A stretch of DNA of 64,000 nt, taken from Eubacterium sp. 1001713B170207_170306_E7 (GTDB taxonomy: Bacteria > Bacillota > Clostridia > Eubacteriales > Eubacteriaceae). Position numbers and translations under genes: made by a program. The DNA is taken from NCBI RefSeq assembly GCF_015547515.1, contig NZ_JADMVE010000004.1, positions 124,001 through 188,000 on the forward strand. Direction: 5' to 3'. This document shows positions 55,207 through 63,116 of the stretch, one piece after another (the first letter of the stretch is position 1; each line of letters starts with the position of its first letter). The notes beneath the pieces are model-generated. The model was not told where the DNA came from. It ran no database searches and was given only the letters and a program-made list of their open reading frames with translations.

Positions 55207-56082
55207 TTACACCTTCTCTCTCGTATTCTTGCCGAGGATACCGGTCGGCTTAAACAGAAGCACAACGATCAGCACTAAAAAGACAATGGCGTCTGCCCAG
55301 GTCGATGAAATGTAGGCTTTGGTCATGGTTTCAATCATCCCGATGATAAAGCCGCCCAGCATGGCGCCCGGCACACTGCCGATACCGCCCAGTACCGCGG
55401 CCACAAAGGCCTTGAGTCCAGGCATGGTGCCCATAGTCGGCGCAATATTCAGATAGGCGGTACTGTATAAAATCCCGCCCAAGGCGCCTAAGGCAGAGCC
55501 GATTAAAAATGTCAGTGAAATAGTTCTATTCACATTAATTCCCATTAAAATAGCGGCATTCTGATTTTCTGAAACGGCGCGCATGGCGCGGCCCTGTTTC
55601 GTTTTCTGTATAAATAATTCCAATAAGATCATAAAAAGCACAGAAAGACCAATAGTAATTAATGTAATAGAATTAATTTCCAGACCTCCCACATGGAATA
55701 CTACCTGCGGAAAAATCTTTGGCATAACCTTTGGATCTGCTCCAAAGATCATGAGTGCCAGGTTCTGTAAAAACATACTTACGCCAATGGCTGTAATGAG
55801 TGCGGATAATCTCGGCGCGTTTCTCAATGGCCGGTAAGCGATAAATTCAATGACTACACCCATCACCGCGGTTAAAATCATTGAAAATGCAATAACCGCC
55901 CAGAAGGGCCAGTTCAGTGTCGTAGCGGCAATAAACGCAAAATAGGCTCCAAACATCATGATCTCGCCGTGGGCGAAGTTGATGAGCTTAAGGATCCCGT
56001 AAACCAACGTATAACCGATGGCGATCAATGCGTATATACTGCCTGAATTCAGTCCGTTAATGAACTGCTGCAAAAATACCAC
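55207..56082 (-). CDS. livH: Branched-chain amino acid permease LivH
   Basis: A 291-aa permease with about eight helices; starts FLQQFINGLNSGSIYALIAIGYTLVYGILKLINFAHGE, the usual LivH beginning, and carries MRAVSENQNAAILMGI as coupling loop. The start is GTG at 56082 with GGGAGGT upstream. Next to livM, 3 bp apart. Confidence 0.94.
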   Translation of the reverse strand: MVFLQQFINGLNSGSIYALIAIGYTLVYGILKLINFAHGEIMMFGAYFAFIAATTLNWPFWAVIAFSMILTAVMGVVIEFIAYRPLRNAPRLSALITAIGVSMFLQNLALMIFGADPKVMPKIFPQVVFHVGGLEINSITLITIGLSVLFMILLELFIQKTKQGRAMRAVSENQNAAILMGINVNRTISLTFLIGSALGALGGILYSTAYLNIAPTMGTMPGLKAFVAAVLGGIGSVPGAMLGGFIIGMIETMTKAYISSTWADAIVFLVLIVVLLFKPTGILGKNTREKV

Positions 56083-56129
56083 AAGCCGTTACCTCCCTTT
56101 CAAATATTTTAATTCACCATATTGTATAA

Positions 56130-56165
56130 ACAGATATAGAAGAGCCGAGGCTCTTCTATATCTGT
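56130..56165 (-). terminator. Hairpin between livK and livH
   Basis: A perfect stem of 16 bp (ACAGATATAGAAGAGC/GCTCTTCTATATCTGT) lies 27 bp after livK. There is only a short T-run, so it probably lowers rather than blocks read-through into livHMGF or protects the livK mRNA end. Confidence 0.7.
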
Positions 56166-56191
56166 TATTTTAATCCATTTGTAATTTCGAT

Positions 56192-57358
56192 TTAGTTGTC
56201 ACCCTGTACAGTGGTCACAAATTTCAATTCGCCATTATCAACCTGAATGATTGTAATGTCCTTACCCTTTGGATTACCTTGTTCATCAAATGTGAAATGA
56301 CCGGTTACACCGTCAAAATCAATTTTCTGCAGTGCGTCAACAACTGCCTGAGAGTCTGTGCTGCCTGCATTTTTGATCGCTTCAGCCATAACGTTCATGC
56401 CATCGTAGCCTAAGGCTGCGAAGGAGTTGGCTGCTTCACTGTATTTGTCCTTGTAGGAGTTGATAAAGCTCTGTACTGCTTCCTTCGGGGAATCTGCAGC
56501 ATAGTGGTTTGCAAAGTACTGGCCCTGTGCAGCGTCAGCGTAGTCGACCTGAACGCTGTCCCAGCCGTCGCCGCCGACAAATTTAGCGGTAATGCCCATT
56601 TCTTTGGCTTTCTGCATAATCGGACCAGCTACGTTGTAGTAGTCAGGAATATAGACGACTTCTGGGTTCAGCTCTTTGATTTTGGTCAGCTGAGCGCTGA
56701 AGTCTTTATCTTTATCTGCGTAGGATTCGCTGCCGACAACCTTGCCGCCCTTGGCTTCAAAGGTCGTTTTAAAAGCGTCCGCTAACCCCTGGGAATAAGC
56801 GCTGCCTGAGTTTACCAGCATCGCGGCTGTTTTAGCGCCCAAGCCGCCGTTTTCAGTGCTCACTGCAAAATTCGCACCAGCGTTGCCCTGATATTCATCA
56901 AGGTAGCATACGCGGAAGCTGTTTGGAGCGTCAGCGGTAACGTCCGCCGCAGTGGAGGTCGGGGTTAAGATTGGCATATTGTCATCCTTAGCCATTTCTT
57001 TGATTGCCATGCTTTCGCCGGTCAGTACGGAGCCGACAATGGCGACAACGCCGTCCTGGTCGCGCAGACGATTGTACGCGTTGACTGCTTCGGTGGAGTC
57101 ACCCTTAGTATCGTAGGAAACGACTTCGACCTTTTTGCCGTCGATGCCGCCGTTTTCATTGATCTGTTCTGCGGCCAGCTCGATCCCGTTTTTAGCTGCC
57201 ACACCATACATTGCGGTGTCGCCGGTGTATGGGCCTAAAGCACCGATCTTGATGGTATCTCCACTGCTTCCGCTTCCGGATGAGCTGCAGCCAGCAAAGG
57301 CGAAAACGGATACACACATAACGCCAACCATTAGAGCACTCATGATTTTTTTCTTCAT
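56192..57358 (-). CDS. livK: Branched-chain amino acid ABC transporter substrate-binding lipoprotein
   Basis: A 388-aa LivJ/LivK-type type-1 binding protein. The signal peptide ends in a lipobox FAFAGC (Cys near 23) followed by a Ser/Gly linker; DTIKIGALGPYTGDTAMYG begins the binding fold. The start at 57358 has GGAGGAAGAG upstream; a longer in-frame ATG at 57517 would lie in nth. It has its own promoter and a hairpin after it, so it can outnumber the permease proteins. Confidence 0.95.
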   Translation of the reverse strand: MKKKIMSALMVGVMCVSVFAFAGCSSSGSGSSGDTIKIGALGPYTGDTAMYGVAAKNGIELAAEQINENGGIDGKKVEVVSYDTKGDSTEAVNAYNRLRDQDGVVAIVGSVLTGESMAIKEMAKDDNMPILTPTSTAADVTADAPNSFRVCYLDEYQGNAGANFAVSTENGGLGAKTAAMLVNSGSAYSQGLADAFKTTFEAKGGKVVGSESYADKDKDFSAQLTKIKELNPEVVYIPDYYNVAGPIMQKAKEMGITAKFVGGDGWDSVQVDYADAAQGQYFANHYAADSPKEAVQSFINSYKDKYSEAANSFAALGYDGMNVMAEAIKNAGSTDSQAVVDALQKIDFDGVTGHFTFDEQGNPKGKDITIIQVDNGELKFVTTVQGDN

Positions 57359-57398
57359 TTTCTCTTCCTCCTGAAAAAATAATTTTAAACTTTTACTC

Positions 57399-57427
57399 AT
57401 TTTAATATATCCCGGAGAAAATATCAA
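57399..57427 (-). promoter_or_regulatory. livK promoter
   Basis: Minus-strand TTGATA (57427-57422), 17-bp spacer and TAAAAT (57404-57399). Confidence 0.7.
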
Positions 57428-57455
57428 GGAATATCTGGGTTTTGTATACAATTTT

Positions 57456-58097
57456 TTATTTTTTCTTGTTCCGTTTTTTGTAATCGTCACAGTAAGGATT
57501 GATCGCGCAGCTCTCACACTTGGGGTTTCTGGCCGTACACAGCCGCCTTCCGTGCCAAATCAGCCAGTGGTGCGCCCGGGACCAGTAGTCCCTGGGAATA
57601 TTTTTCATCAGCTCTTTTTCGACCTGGAGCACATTATTGCCTTTTGCCAGGCCAATGCGCCGTGACACCCTGAACACATGTGTATCCACCGCGATGGCCG
57701 GCACATCAAAAGCGTTGCTCATAACCACATTGGCGGTTTTCCGGCCAACGCCCGGAAGCTTCGTGAGCTCCTCCATGGTCTCGGGCACAATGCCATTGTG
57801 CTCCTCGAGAAGCATGTGGCAGGTCAGCAGAATGTTTTTAGCCTTGGTATTGGACAAGCCGCAGGATTTGATTTTTTCGCGCAGCTCTCCCTCATTTAGG
57901 GTCAGCAGCTTCTCCGGCGTATTGTACTCCTTGAACAGCTCGCTGGTCACAATATTTACCCGCACATCGGTACACTGGGCCGACAGCATGGTTGCAATCA
58001 GCAATTCAAAAGGGCTGGTAAAATCCAGCCCGCATTTTTCTGTGCCGTAGAGCCTCTCGAGCTCCTCCAGCACCTTTTTTCGATTTTCTTTATTCAT
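57456..58097 (-). CDS. nth: Endonuclease III
   Basis: A 213-aa Fe-S DNA glycosylase/AP lyase for oxidised pyrimidines. The helix-hairpin-helix LPGVGRKTANV (near 112) has the catalytic Lys, the conserved Asp follows in VDTHVFRVSRRIGLA, and the C-terminal cluster Cx6Cx2Cx5C is CTARNPKCESCAINPYC. The ATG lies inside the cupin gene end (8-bp overlap) with GGAGACGAG upstream. Confidence 0.96.
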   Translation of the reverse strand: MNKENRKKVLEELERLYGTEKCGLDFTSPFELLIATMLSAQCTDVRVNIVTSELFKEYNTPEKLLTLNEGELREKIKSCGLSNTKAKNILLTCHMLLEEHNGIVPETMEELTKLPGVGRKTANVVMSNAFDVPAIAVDTHVFRVSRRIGLAKGNNVLQVEKELMKNIPRDYWSRAHHWLIWHGRRLCTARNPKCESCAINPYCDDYKKRNKKK

Positions 58098-58452
58098 GCT
58101 TCTCGTCTCCGTAAAGGATCAGTGCCATCATTTCCAGATTAACGGCTCCGGTATTTTCGACCGCGTGGGCGCTCCCGTGTCCTGTTACCAGAACGTCCCC
58201 GGGATTCAAAATCCGTTTTACACTGTTGTCTGTCACCTGGGCCTGACCGCTCAGCACATAAAATATTTCCTTTTCGTTCACATGCTCATGACTACCGATG
58301 GAGCACCCTGGCTCCACGGTAATCTGCGCATACAATCTTCCCTTGTCGCAGAGAACGTCCTGATCCACAACATGCTTGATGTGGATCGTTCCGTTTCCTC
58401 CGCGCATTTCTAACTTATCATCAATGGTATGTTCTTCATTTTTGATCAGCAT
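58090..58452 (-). CDS. Small cupin-domain protein
   Basis: A 120-aa single cupin: motif 1 GSHEHVNEKEIFYVLSG (about 50-66) supplies His, His and Glu; motif 2 PGDVLVTGHGSAHAVEN supplies the last His. Metal-binding sites are complete; substrate unknown. The start at 58452 has GAGGGAAC upstream; a longer in-frame start at 58500 would overlap the PBP gene by 35 bp. It overlaps nth. Confidence 0.85.
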   Translation of the reverse strand: MLIKNEEHTIDDKLEMRGGNGTIHIKHVVDQDVLCDKGRLYAQITVEPGCSIGSHEHVNEKEIFYVLSGQAQVTDNSVKRILNPGDVLVTGHGSAHAVENTGAVNLEMMALILYGDEKHE

Positions 58453-58465
58453 TTTGTTCCCTCGA

Positions 58466-60643
58466 TTATTCTTCCTCAGTGGAAGGCGTTGACGGTTCAC
58501 TGGGTTCTTCCGGTTCTACAGGCGTTTCCGGTTCGTCTGTGTTGTTATTATTATTATTGACACTGGGCGTTGTCGGTACAGGGGTTGCCTCAACCGTTGC
58601 TTCGGGTGTCGGAACCGGGGTAGCTGCCGGTGTCGGAGTGGTTATGGGTGTTGTGTCAGTAGATTCTTCCGGTGTGGCGAACTCGGAAACCAGGTCATTA
58701 TTGATGAGTGACCGGACATAGGTGCCATAGATACCTGCCGGGATATAACTCCCTGTGCCGACCGGTTCATGCTCAAGGTTGCCGACCCATACCGAGGTGG
58801 TAATGTTCCCGGTCATACCGGTGAACCATAAATCCTCTTCGTTGTCCGTCGTCCCGGTTTTACCCGCTGTCGGGTAAGCCTGGGCCGCGCGTCCGCCGGT
58901 ACCGCTGGTGACAACCTGCTGCAGGATGCCCCACATGGAGCTGGCAGTATCTTCAGACATAACCTTTCTGGAGGTCAGGCCAAGCTGGCTCTTGTCAAAG
59001 ACCTGCTTGCCGTTGGTCTGTTCAATCTTAACAATTTTGTACGGTTCGTTATAAACACCACCGTCGTTAAAGCAGTTAAAAGCAGCTGCCATTTCGATGG
59101 GCTTGATTCCTTCTGTGAGGCCGCCGAGGGCACTGGCCAGGTTGTAGTCGTCCGCGCCGTCGTCCCGGTCTCCGGGATTGACAAAGGTGGTGATTCCCAG
59201 TGTTTTCATCCAGTCCATGGCATTTTCAATACCAAAGGTATTAAAGACCTTAACCGCTGGAATATTCAGAGAATTGACGAGAGCCTGGGTAATGGTGACA
59301 TTGCCGCTGTAGCCGCCGCCGTAGTTCTTCGGTGAATAGCCGCCAATGTTGATGGGTTCGTCCTTAATGGTCGAAGAAGGAGAGAACACACCCTTTTCAA
59401 TGGCGCCGCTGTAGTAGAGCGGTTTGATATTGGAACCGGGCTGTCTCGGTGAGTCGGCCATATCAATATCGGTATTTCCTGCGTAATAGCCCAGAACCGC
59501 ACCGTCCTTATCGACGGTGACAATGGAACCGGTATCCCCGCTTTCCTGGCTGAAGCCAGCATTGTCGAGGCCATTTTCCATGGCGGAAATGGCTGCGTCC
59601 TGATAGCCTGTGTTGATGGTAGTGTAGACACGGTAGCCGCCGTTCGCAATGTTTTCACGAATCTGCTTGATGGCTTCTTCCTCGTCCACGCCTTTTTGCT
59701 TCATCACGCTCGGAGCCATGGCTTCGGCGTATTCCTGAAGAGCGGCGCTGATAAAGGAGCCGTAGCCCTCCCGAATATCATCGTTGGTCTGTTCTTCGGA
59801 CCAGGGCATAATGGTGATTTCCGTTGCGGTTGCCTGGTCGGCCTGTTCCTGGGTAATGTAGCCTTCTTTTACCATACGGGCGAGCACCTGGGCCTGACGG
59901 TTTTTAGCGGCCTCAAAGTTGGCGTTCGGCGCGTAAGCGGACGGCGCCTGGGGCAGGCCTGCCAGCATGGCGCATTCGGCCAGATTCAGGTCGGAGACAT
60001 TTTTGCCGAAATAAGTCTGGGCGGCTGCCTGCACACCGTAGGAGGCGGAACCAAAGTAATATTCATTCAGGTACATTTCAAGGATCTGATCCTTGGTGTA
60101 TTTTTCCTCCAGCTGTCTTGAAATGGAGATTTCCTTCATTTTACGGTTGACAGAGTCCATAAAGCCGGGCTCTGCAACATCAAGATCCCACAATACTCTG
60201 GCGAGCTGCTGGGTAATGGTACTGGCGCCCTGGCCTGTACTGTTGCCGCTGAACACATTGGAGACCAGTGAACGCATGATCCCGTAGTAGTCTACCCCGC
60301 TATGTGTATAAAAACGGGAGTCTTCGGTTGCGATCAGGCCGTTCTGCAGATCCTTTGGAATCTGGTCCAGCGACACGTAGGTCCTGTTCTCGGCTGCCAT
60401 TTCGGCAATGACCTGATTATCTGAGGAGAAAATCTGTGTTTTTTCCTTCTGCTGGTAAGTAAAATCTGAAATATCCTGTCGGTTGGCCGCGTAGACTGAA
60501 AAGCCTGTCACGACGCCGGCAACAAGCAGAACCGCCAGTACAATCAGGACGATCTTCCACGTTGCCATTCTTTTCTTTTTCTTTTTCGGCAGCCCTTTTC
60601 TGGACGCCTTGGGAGCAATTTTCTTTGCTTCTTCTTTACTCAT
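58466..60643 (-). CDS. Class A penicillin-binding protein (transglycosylase/transpeptidase)
   Basis: A 725-aa bifunctional PBP1a-type enzyme. One N-terminal membrane helix (about 27-50) follows a very basic tail; GT51 motifs ATEDSRFYTHSGVD and GQGASTITQQLAR; transpeptidase SxxK in RQPGSNIKP, SLN and KTGTT. The last 65 residues are Thr/Pro/Glu-rich, with a run of six Asn encoded by AAT/AAC repeats (58541-58560). AAGGTGG precedes the ATG. Builds and cross-links peptidoglycan at the outer face. Confidence 0.94.
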   Translation of the reverse strand: MSKEEAKKIAPKASRKGLPKKKKKRMATWKIVLIVLAVLLVAGVVTGFSVYAANRQDISDFTYQQKEKTQIFSSDNQVIAEMAAENRTYVSLDQIPKDLQNGLIATEDSRFYTHSGVDYYGIMRSLVSNVFSGNSTGQGASTITQQLARVLWDLDVAEPGFMDSVNRKMKEISISRQLEEKYTKDQILEMYLNEYYFGSASYGVQAAAQTYFGKNVSDLNLAECAMLAGLPQAPSAYAPNANFEAAKNRQAQVLARMVKEGYITQEQADQATATEITIMPWSEEQTNDDIREGYGSFISAALQEYAEAMAPSVMKQKGVDEEEAIKQIRENIANGGYRVYTTINTGYQDAAISAMENGLDNAGFSQESGDTGSIVTVDKDGAVLGYYAGNTDIDMADSPRQPGSNIKPLYYSGAIEKGVFSPSSTIKDEPINIGGYSPKNYGGGYSGNVTITQALVNSLNIPAVKVFNTFGIENAMDWMKTLGITTFVNPGDRDDGADDYNLASALGGLTEGIKPIEMAAAFNCFNDGGVYNEPYKIVKIEQTNGKQVFDKSQLGLTSRKVMSEDTASSMWGILQQVVTSGTGGRAAQAYPTAGKTGTTDNEEDLWFTGMTGNITTSVWVGNLEHEPVGTGSYIPAGIYGTYVRSLINNDLVSEFATPEESTDTTPITTPTPAATPVPTPEATVEATPVPTTPSVNNNNNNTDEPETPVEPEEPSEPSTPSTEEE

Positions 60644-60658
60644 AATTCCACCTTCTTT

Positions 60659-61573
60659 TTATTCTTTCCTCAATGCTTCTTGAAGTGTTGTTAAATCTTC
60701 AGTTAATCCTGCGGAAAGTTCCAACTCACCGCTTTTGGGTAAGGTTAAGTTTAACTTTGCAGCGTGCAGGGCCTGTCGGGCCATGCCATAGCTCGGATTC
60801 CCATCATGATTGTACAGACTGTCGCCAATGATGGGGCAGCCAATATATTTTAAATGGACTCTGATCTGGTGGGTGCGTCCGGTTTCCAGCACCAGCTCCA
60901 CCATGGCAGCGTCCCTGTAGCTTTCCAGTACTTTGAAATGCGTGACCGATTCCTTGCCATTTTCCATGACAATTCGCTCCAGACTGTCCTCAGACGGACG
61001 GCCAATGGGCACGCGGATACAACCCTCCTTCTCCTTTGGAACATGGTTCACAAAGGCGATATAGGTCTTTTTAACCACGTCGGTCTTCATTCGCGATTGG
61101 ATATAATGATGCACATATTTATTTTTCGCGATCACGACAAGGCCGGTGGTGTCCCGGTCCAGCCGGTTGACAAAGCGGATTTTTCCGGGAGTACCTCTCT
61201 GCTCCCAGTACCAGGCCACACGGTTGGCCAGGGTATCCAGCTGGTGGCTTTTGGTGGGATGGGTCACACAGTCCGCATCCTTGTTGACCACAAGCACCTC
61301 GTCATCTTCATAGACAATATCTAAAGGTCCTCTGACGGCCTCGATGTCAAACCGTTCCTCCGGAAAGGCAATGACCACCTGGTCTCCTTTGCGCACCGGA
61401 TCCGTCAGCCAGCAGTCCCTGCCGTTGAGGGTAATGCTGCCGTTCCGCTTGAGCTGCCTGAGCAGCCGGCTGGAATAGTCATAATGGTTGGTCAACATGT
61501 CCTTCAAAGAACCACTTTTTACATCTCCTACTATATAATGATATACAAATTGTCCCTCCTCGGGCATAATCAT
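60659..61573 (-). CDS. RluA-family pseudouridine synthase
   Basis: About 304 aa. An S4-like N-terminal domain (about 25-75) precedes the synthase fold with RLDRDTTGLVVIAK (catalytic Asp in RxDxxTSG-type motif, near 139) and GRTHQIRVHLKYIGCPIIGD. RluD- or RluA-like; target (rRNA or tRNA) not deducible. The start at 61573 has AGAGGTGATG upstream; an in-frame ATG at 61594 precedes that site. Confidence 0.92.
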   Translation of the reverse strand: MIMPEEGQFVYHYIVGDVKSGSLKDMLTNHYDYSSRLLRQLKRNGSITLNGRDCWLTDPVRKGDQVVIAFPEERFDIEAVRGPLDIVYEDDEVLVVNKDADCVTHPTKSHQLDTLANRVAWYWEQRGTPGKIRFVNRLDRDTTGLVVIAKNKYVHHYIQSRMKTDVVKKTYIAFVNHVPKEKEGCIRVPIGRPSEDSLERIVMENGKESVTHFKVLESYRDAAMVELVLETGRTHQIRVHLKYIGCPIIGDSLYNHDGNPSYGMARQALHAAKLNLTLPKSGELELSAGLTEDLTTLQEALRKE

Positions 61574-61691
61574 TACATCACCTCTTCCAATCATTCACAA
61601 TCTCAACTATTTATTTTATTGTAAAATAAGAAAATAATCAATCTAATTTTAACACAAATTCATAAATAATGCCAAAAAACATAAAAGAACC

Positions 61692-62396
61692 TTAGATATA
61701 GCCGGATTCTTTAAAGCTGAAATAATCCGCTCCGCCGATCACCACATGATCGAGGACCGGAATGCCGAGCAGCTCACCGGATTCCTGCAGCCGTTTGGTC
61801 ATGGCCCTGTCCTCCGCGCTTGGCTTCGGGTCGCCAGACGGGTGGTTGTGGGCCAGAATCACCGCAGCGGCATGCTGCCGGATGGCCTTGACAAAAACCT
61901 CTCTCGGATGCACCAGAGACGCGTTGATGGTCCCGATGGAAATGGTCTCGGTCTTAATGACCTTGTTCTTATTGTCCAGCAGCAGGATCATAAAATGTTC
62001 CTGCTTCAGGTAACGCAGCTCTTCTGTCAGCAGCGCGGCCGCATCCCCCGGAGAGCCGATTCTCGGCTGCTCGGGCGGAGGGGTGTTCACACGCCGTCCA
62101 AGCTCGATGGCTGCCTTAATCTGGCAGGCCTTTGCGGGGCCAATGCCCTTGAGCAGCTCATTGCGGTCGAGCTCTTCAATGCTCATGCCGAAAAAGGCCG
62201 ACAGGTCGTTGTCAAAGGCCCTCAGAATACGCTGGCCCAGCTCCACCGCTGTCGCGTCCTGGCATCCTGTCTGAATGATAATGCCGATGAGCTCCGCATT
62301 ACTGAGACTATGGACGCCGTGTTTTATCAGCTTTTCGCGGGGACGCTCATCTTTCGGCATCTCCCGGATTGCCATATGGTCAGTATTTTCGGCCAT
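61692..62396 (-). CDS. radC: RadC/YsnA-family JAMM domain protein
   Basis: A 234-aa RadC: N-terminal helix-hairpin-helix region (LLKGIGPAKACQIKAAIELGRR) and the JAMM metal site HNHPSGDPKPSAED (about 179-192), with Glu and Ser in place. Named for repair, but direct repair function has been disputed. GGAGGTGACC precedes the ATG. Monocistronic between rluA-type gene and marR. Confidence 0.94.
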   Translation of the reverse strand: MAENTDHMAIREMPKDERPREKLIKHGVHSLSNAELIGIIIQTGCQDATAVELGQRILRAFDNDLSAFFGMSIEELDRNELLKGIGPAKACQIKAAIELGRRVNTPPPEQPRIGSPGDAAALLTEELRYLKQEHFMILLLDNKNKVIKTETISIGTINASLVHPREVFVKAIRQHAAAVILAHNHPSGDPKPSAEDRAMTKRLQESGELLGIPVLDHVVIGGADYFSFKESGYI

Positions 62397-62504
62397 AGGT
62401 CACCTCCTCGCACGGTTCTCTTTATTCTAACAGATTTCAAATTGCCTTTCCTAAATAAATTCCTAACTTTATGTAATGTTTTGTAACTGAATAATAAACA
62501 AAAC

Positions 62505-62530
62505 ATTAAAAAAGCCCCAAAAGGGGCTTT
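62505..62530 (-). terminator. marR terminator
   Basis: AAAGCCCC (62511-62518) pairs with GGGGCTTT (62523-62530), followed on the minus strand by TTTTTTAATG. Confidence 0.85.
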
Positions 62531-62535
62531 TCCGC

Positions 62536-63006
62536 TTATTTTTCTTTCAAATCCTCCAGCTGTCCGTTAAAAAAGGAAGTAAGCTGTTTTAAAGCAATTA
62601 TTAAGTTTTCCAACCCCTCCTCTGTCAGAACCTCACCGACATTTGAAACCATATTCTCATGGAATATCCGGTGGTGCATCTCGGCCCGCATGCCTTTCTC
62701 TGTTAAATAGATCCGTACCACACGGCGGTCCTTCTCGGAACGCCTGCGGGACAGGTACTCTTTTTTGACCAACACATTCACCGCTGTGGTCAGGGCGCCG
62801 ACTGTGATCCCAACCTTTGCGGCTATTTCCGTCATCGTGTTTTTTTTGTCTCTCTGTAAAATACTGACTGCTTCGATGATATGTAATTCCTTGACAGAAA
62901 GATTCTCAATGCTGCTTTTTAAAAGGGTTTGTTCTTCCAACGACAGGATTCTATTGAAGGTATCGACAAAAAAGGTGTTCAAAGTATCTCTTTGTTCATC
63001 ATTCAT
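62536..63006 (-). CDS. MarR family regulator
   Basis: A 156-aa winged-helix regulator: MTEIAAKVGITVGALTTAVNVLVKKEYLSRRRSEKDRRVVRIYLTEKG (about 57-104) is the classic MarR DNA-binding region. It is adjacent to and in the same direction as the YhgE/Pip gene, so it may control that membrane protein. AAGAGGTC precedes the ATG. Confidence 0.9.
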   Translation of the reverse strand: MNDEQRDTLNTFFVDTFNRILSLEEQTLLKSSIENLSVKELHIIEAVSILQRDKKNTMTEIAAKVGITVGALTTAVNVLVKKEYLSRRRSEKDRRVVRIYLTEKGMRAEMHHRIFHENMVSNVGEVLTEEGLENLIIALKQLTSFFNGQLEDLKEK

Positions 63007-63041
63007 GATTGACCTCTTAAATCTTGTATCTTTTTAAATTC

Positions 63042-63070
63042 ATTTTATGTTAAAAGTATCCAAATGTCAA
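63042..63070 (-). promoter_or_regulatory. marR promoter
   Basis: Minus-strand TTGACA (63070-63065), 17-bp spacer and TAAAAT (63047-63042). It lies in the 110-bp gap after the YhgE gene. Confidence 0.7.
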
Positions 63071-63079
63071 TAAAAATGC

Positions 63080-63110
63080 AAGGGCCGCAGCAAATTTCAG
63101 CTGCGGCCTT
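63080..63110 (-). terminator. Hairpin after the YhgE-type gene
   Basis: AAGGGCCGCAGC (63080-63091) pairs with GCTGCGGCCTT (63100-63110) on the minus strand; the T-run is interrupted (TTGCATTTTT), so the terminator may be weak. Confidence 0.6.
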
Positions 63111-63116
63111 AAATAT

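Noticed and set aside
58541-58560. Trinucleotide repeat as a CRISPR or tandem-repeat locus
   Set aside because: It is a short codon run inside the PBP reading frame with no spacers.
63040-63070. MarR operator in the TTAAAAG/CTTTTTAA words near its promoter
   Set aside because: The arms are AT-only and imperfect; chance explains them in this composition.
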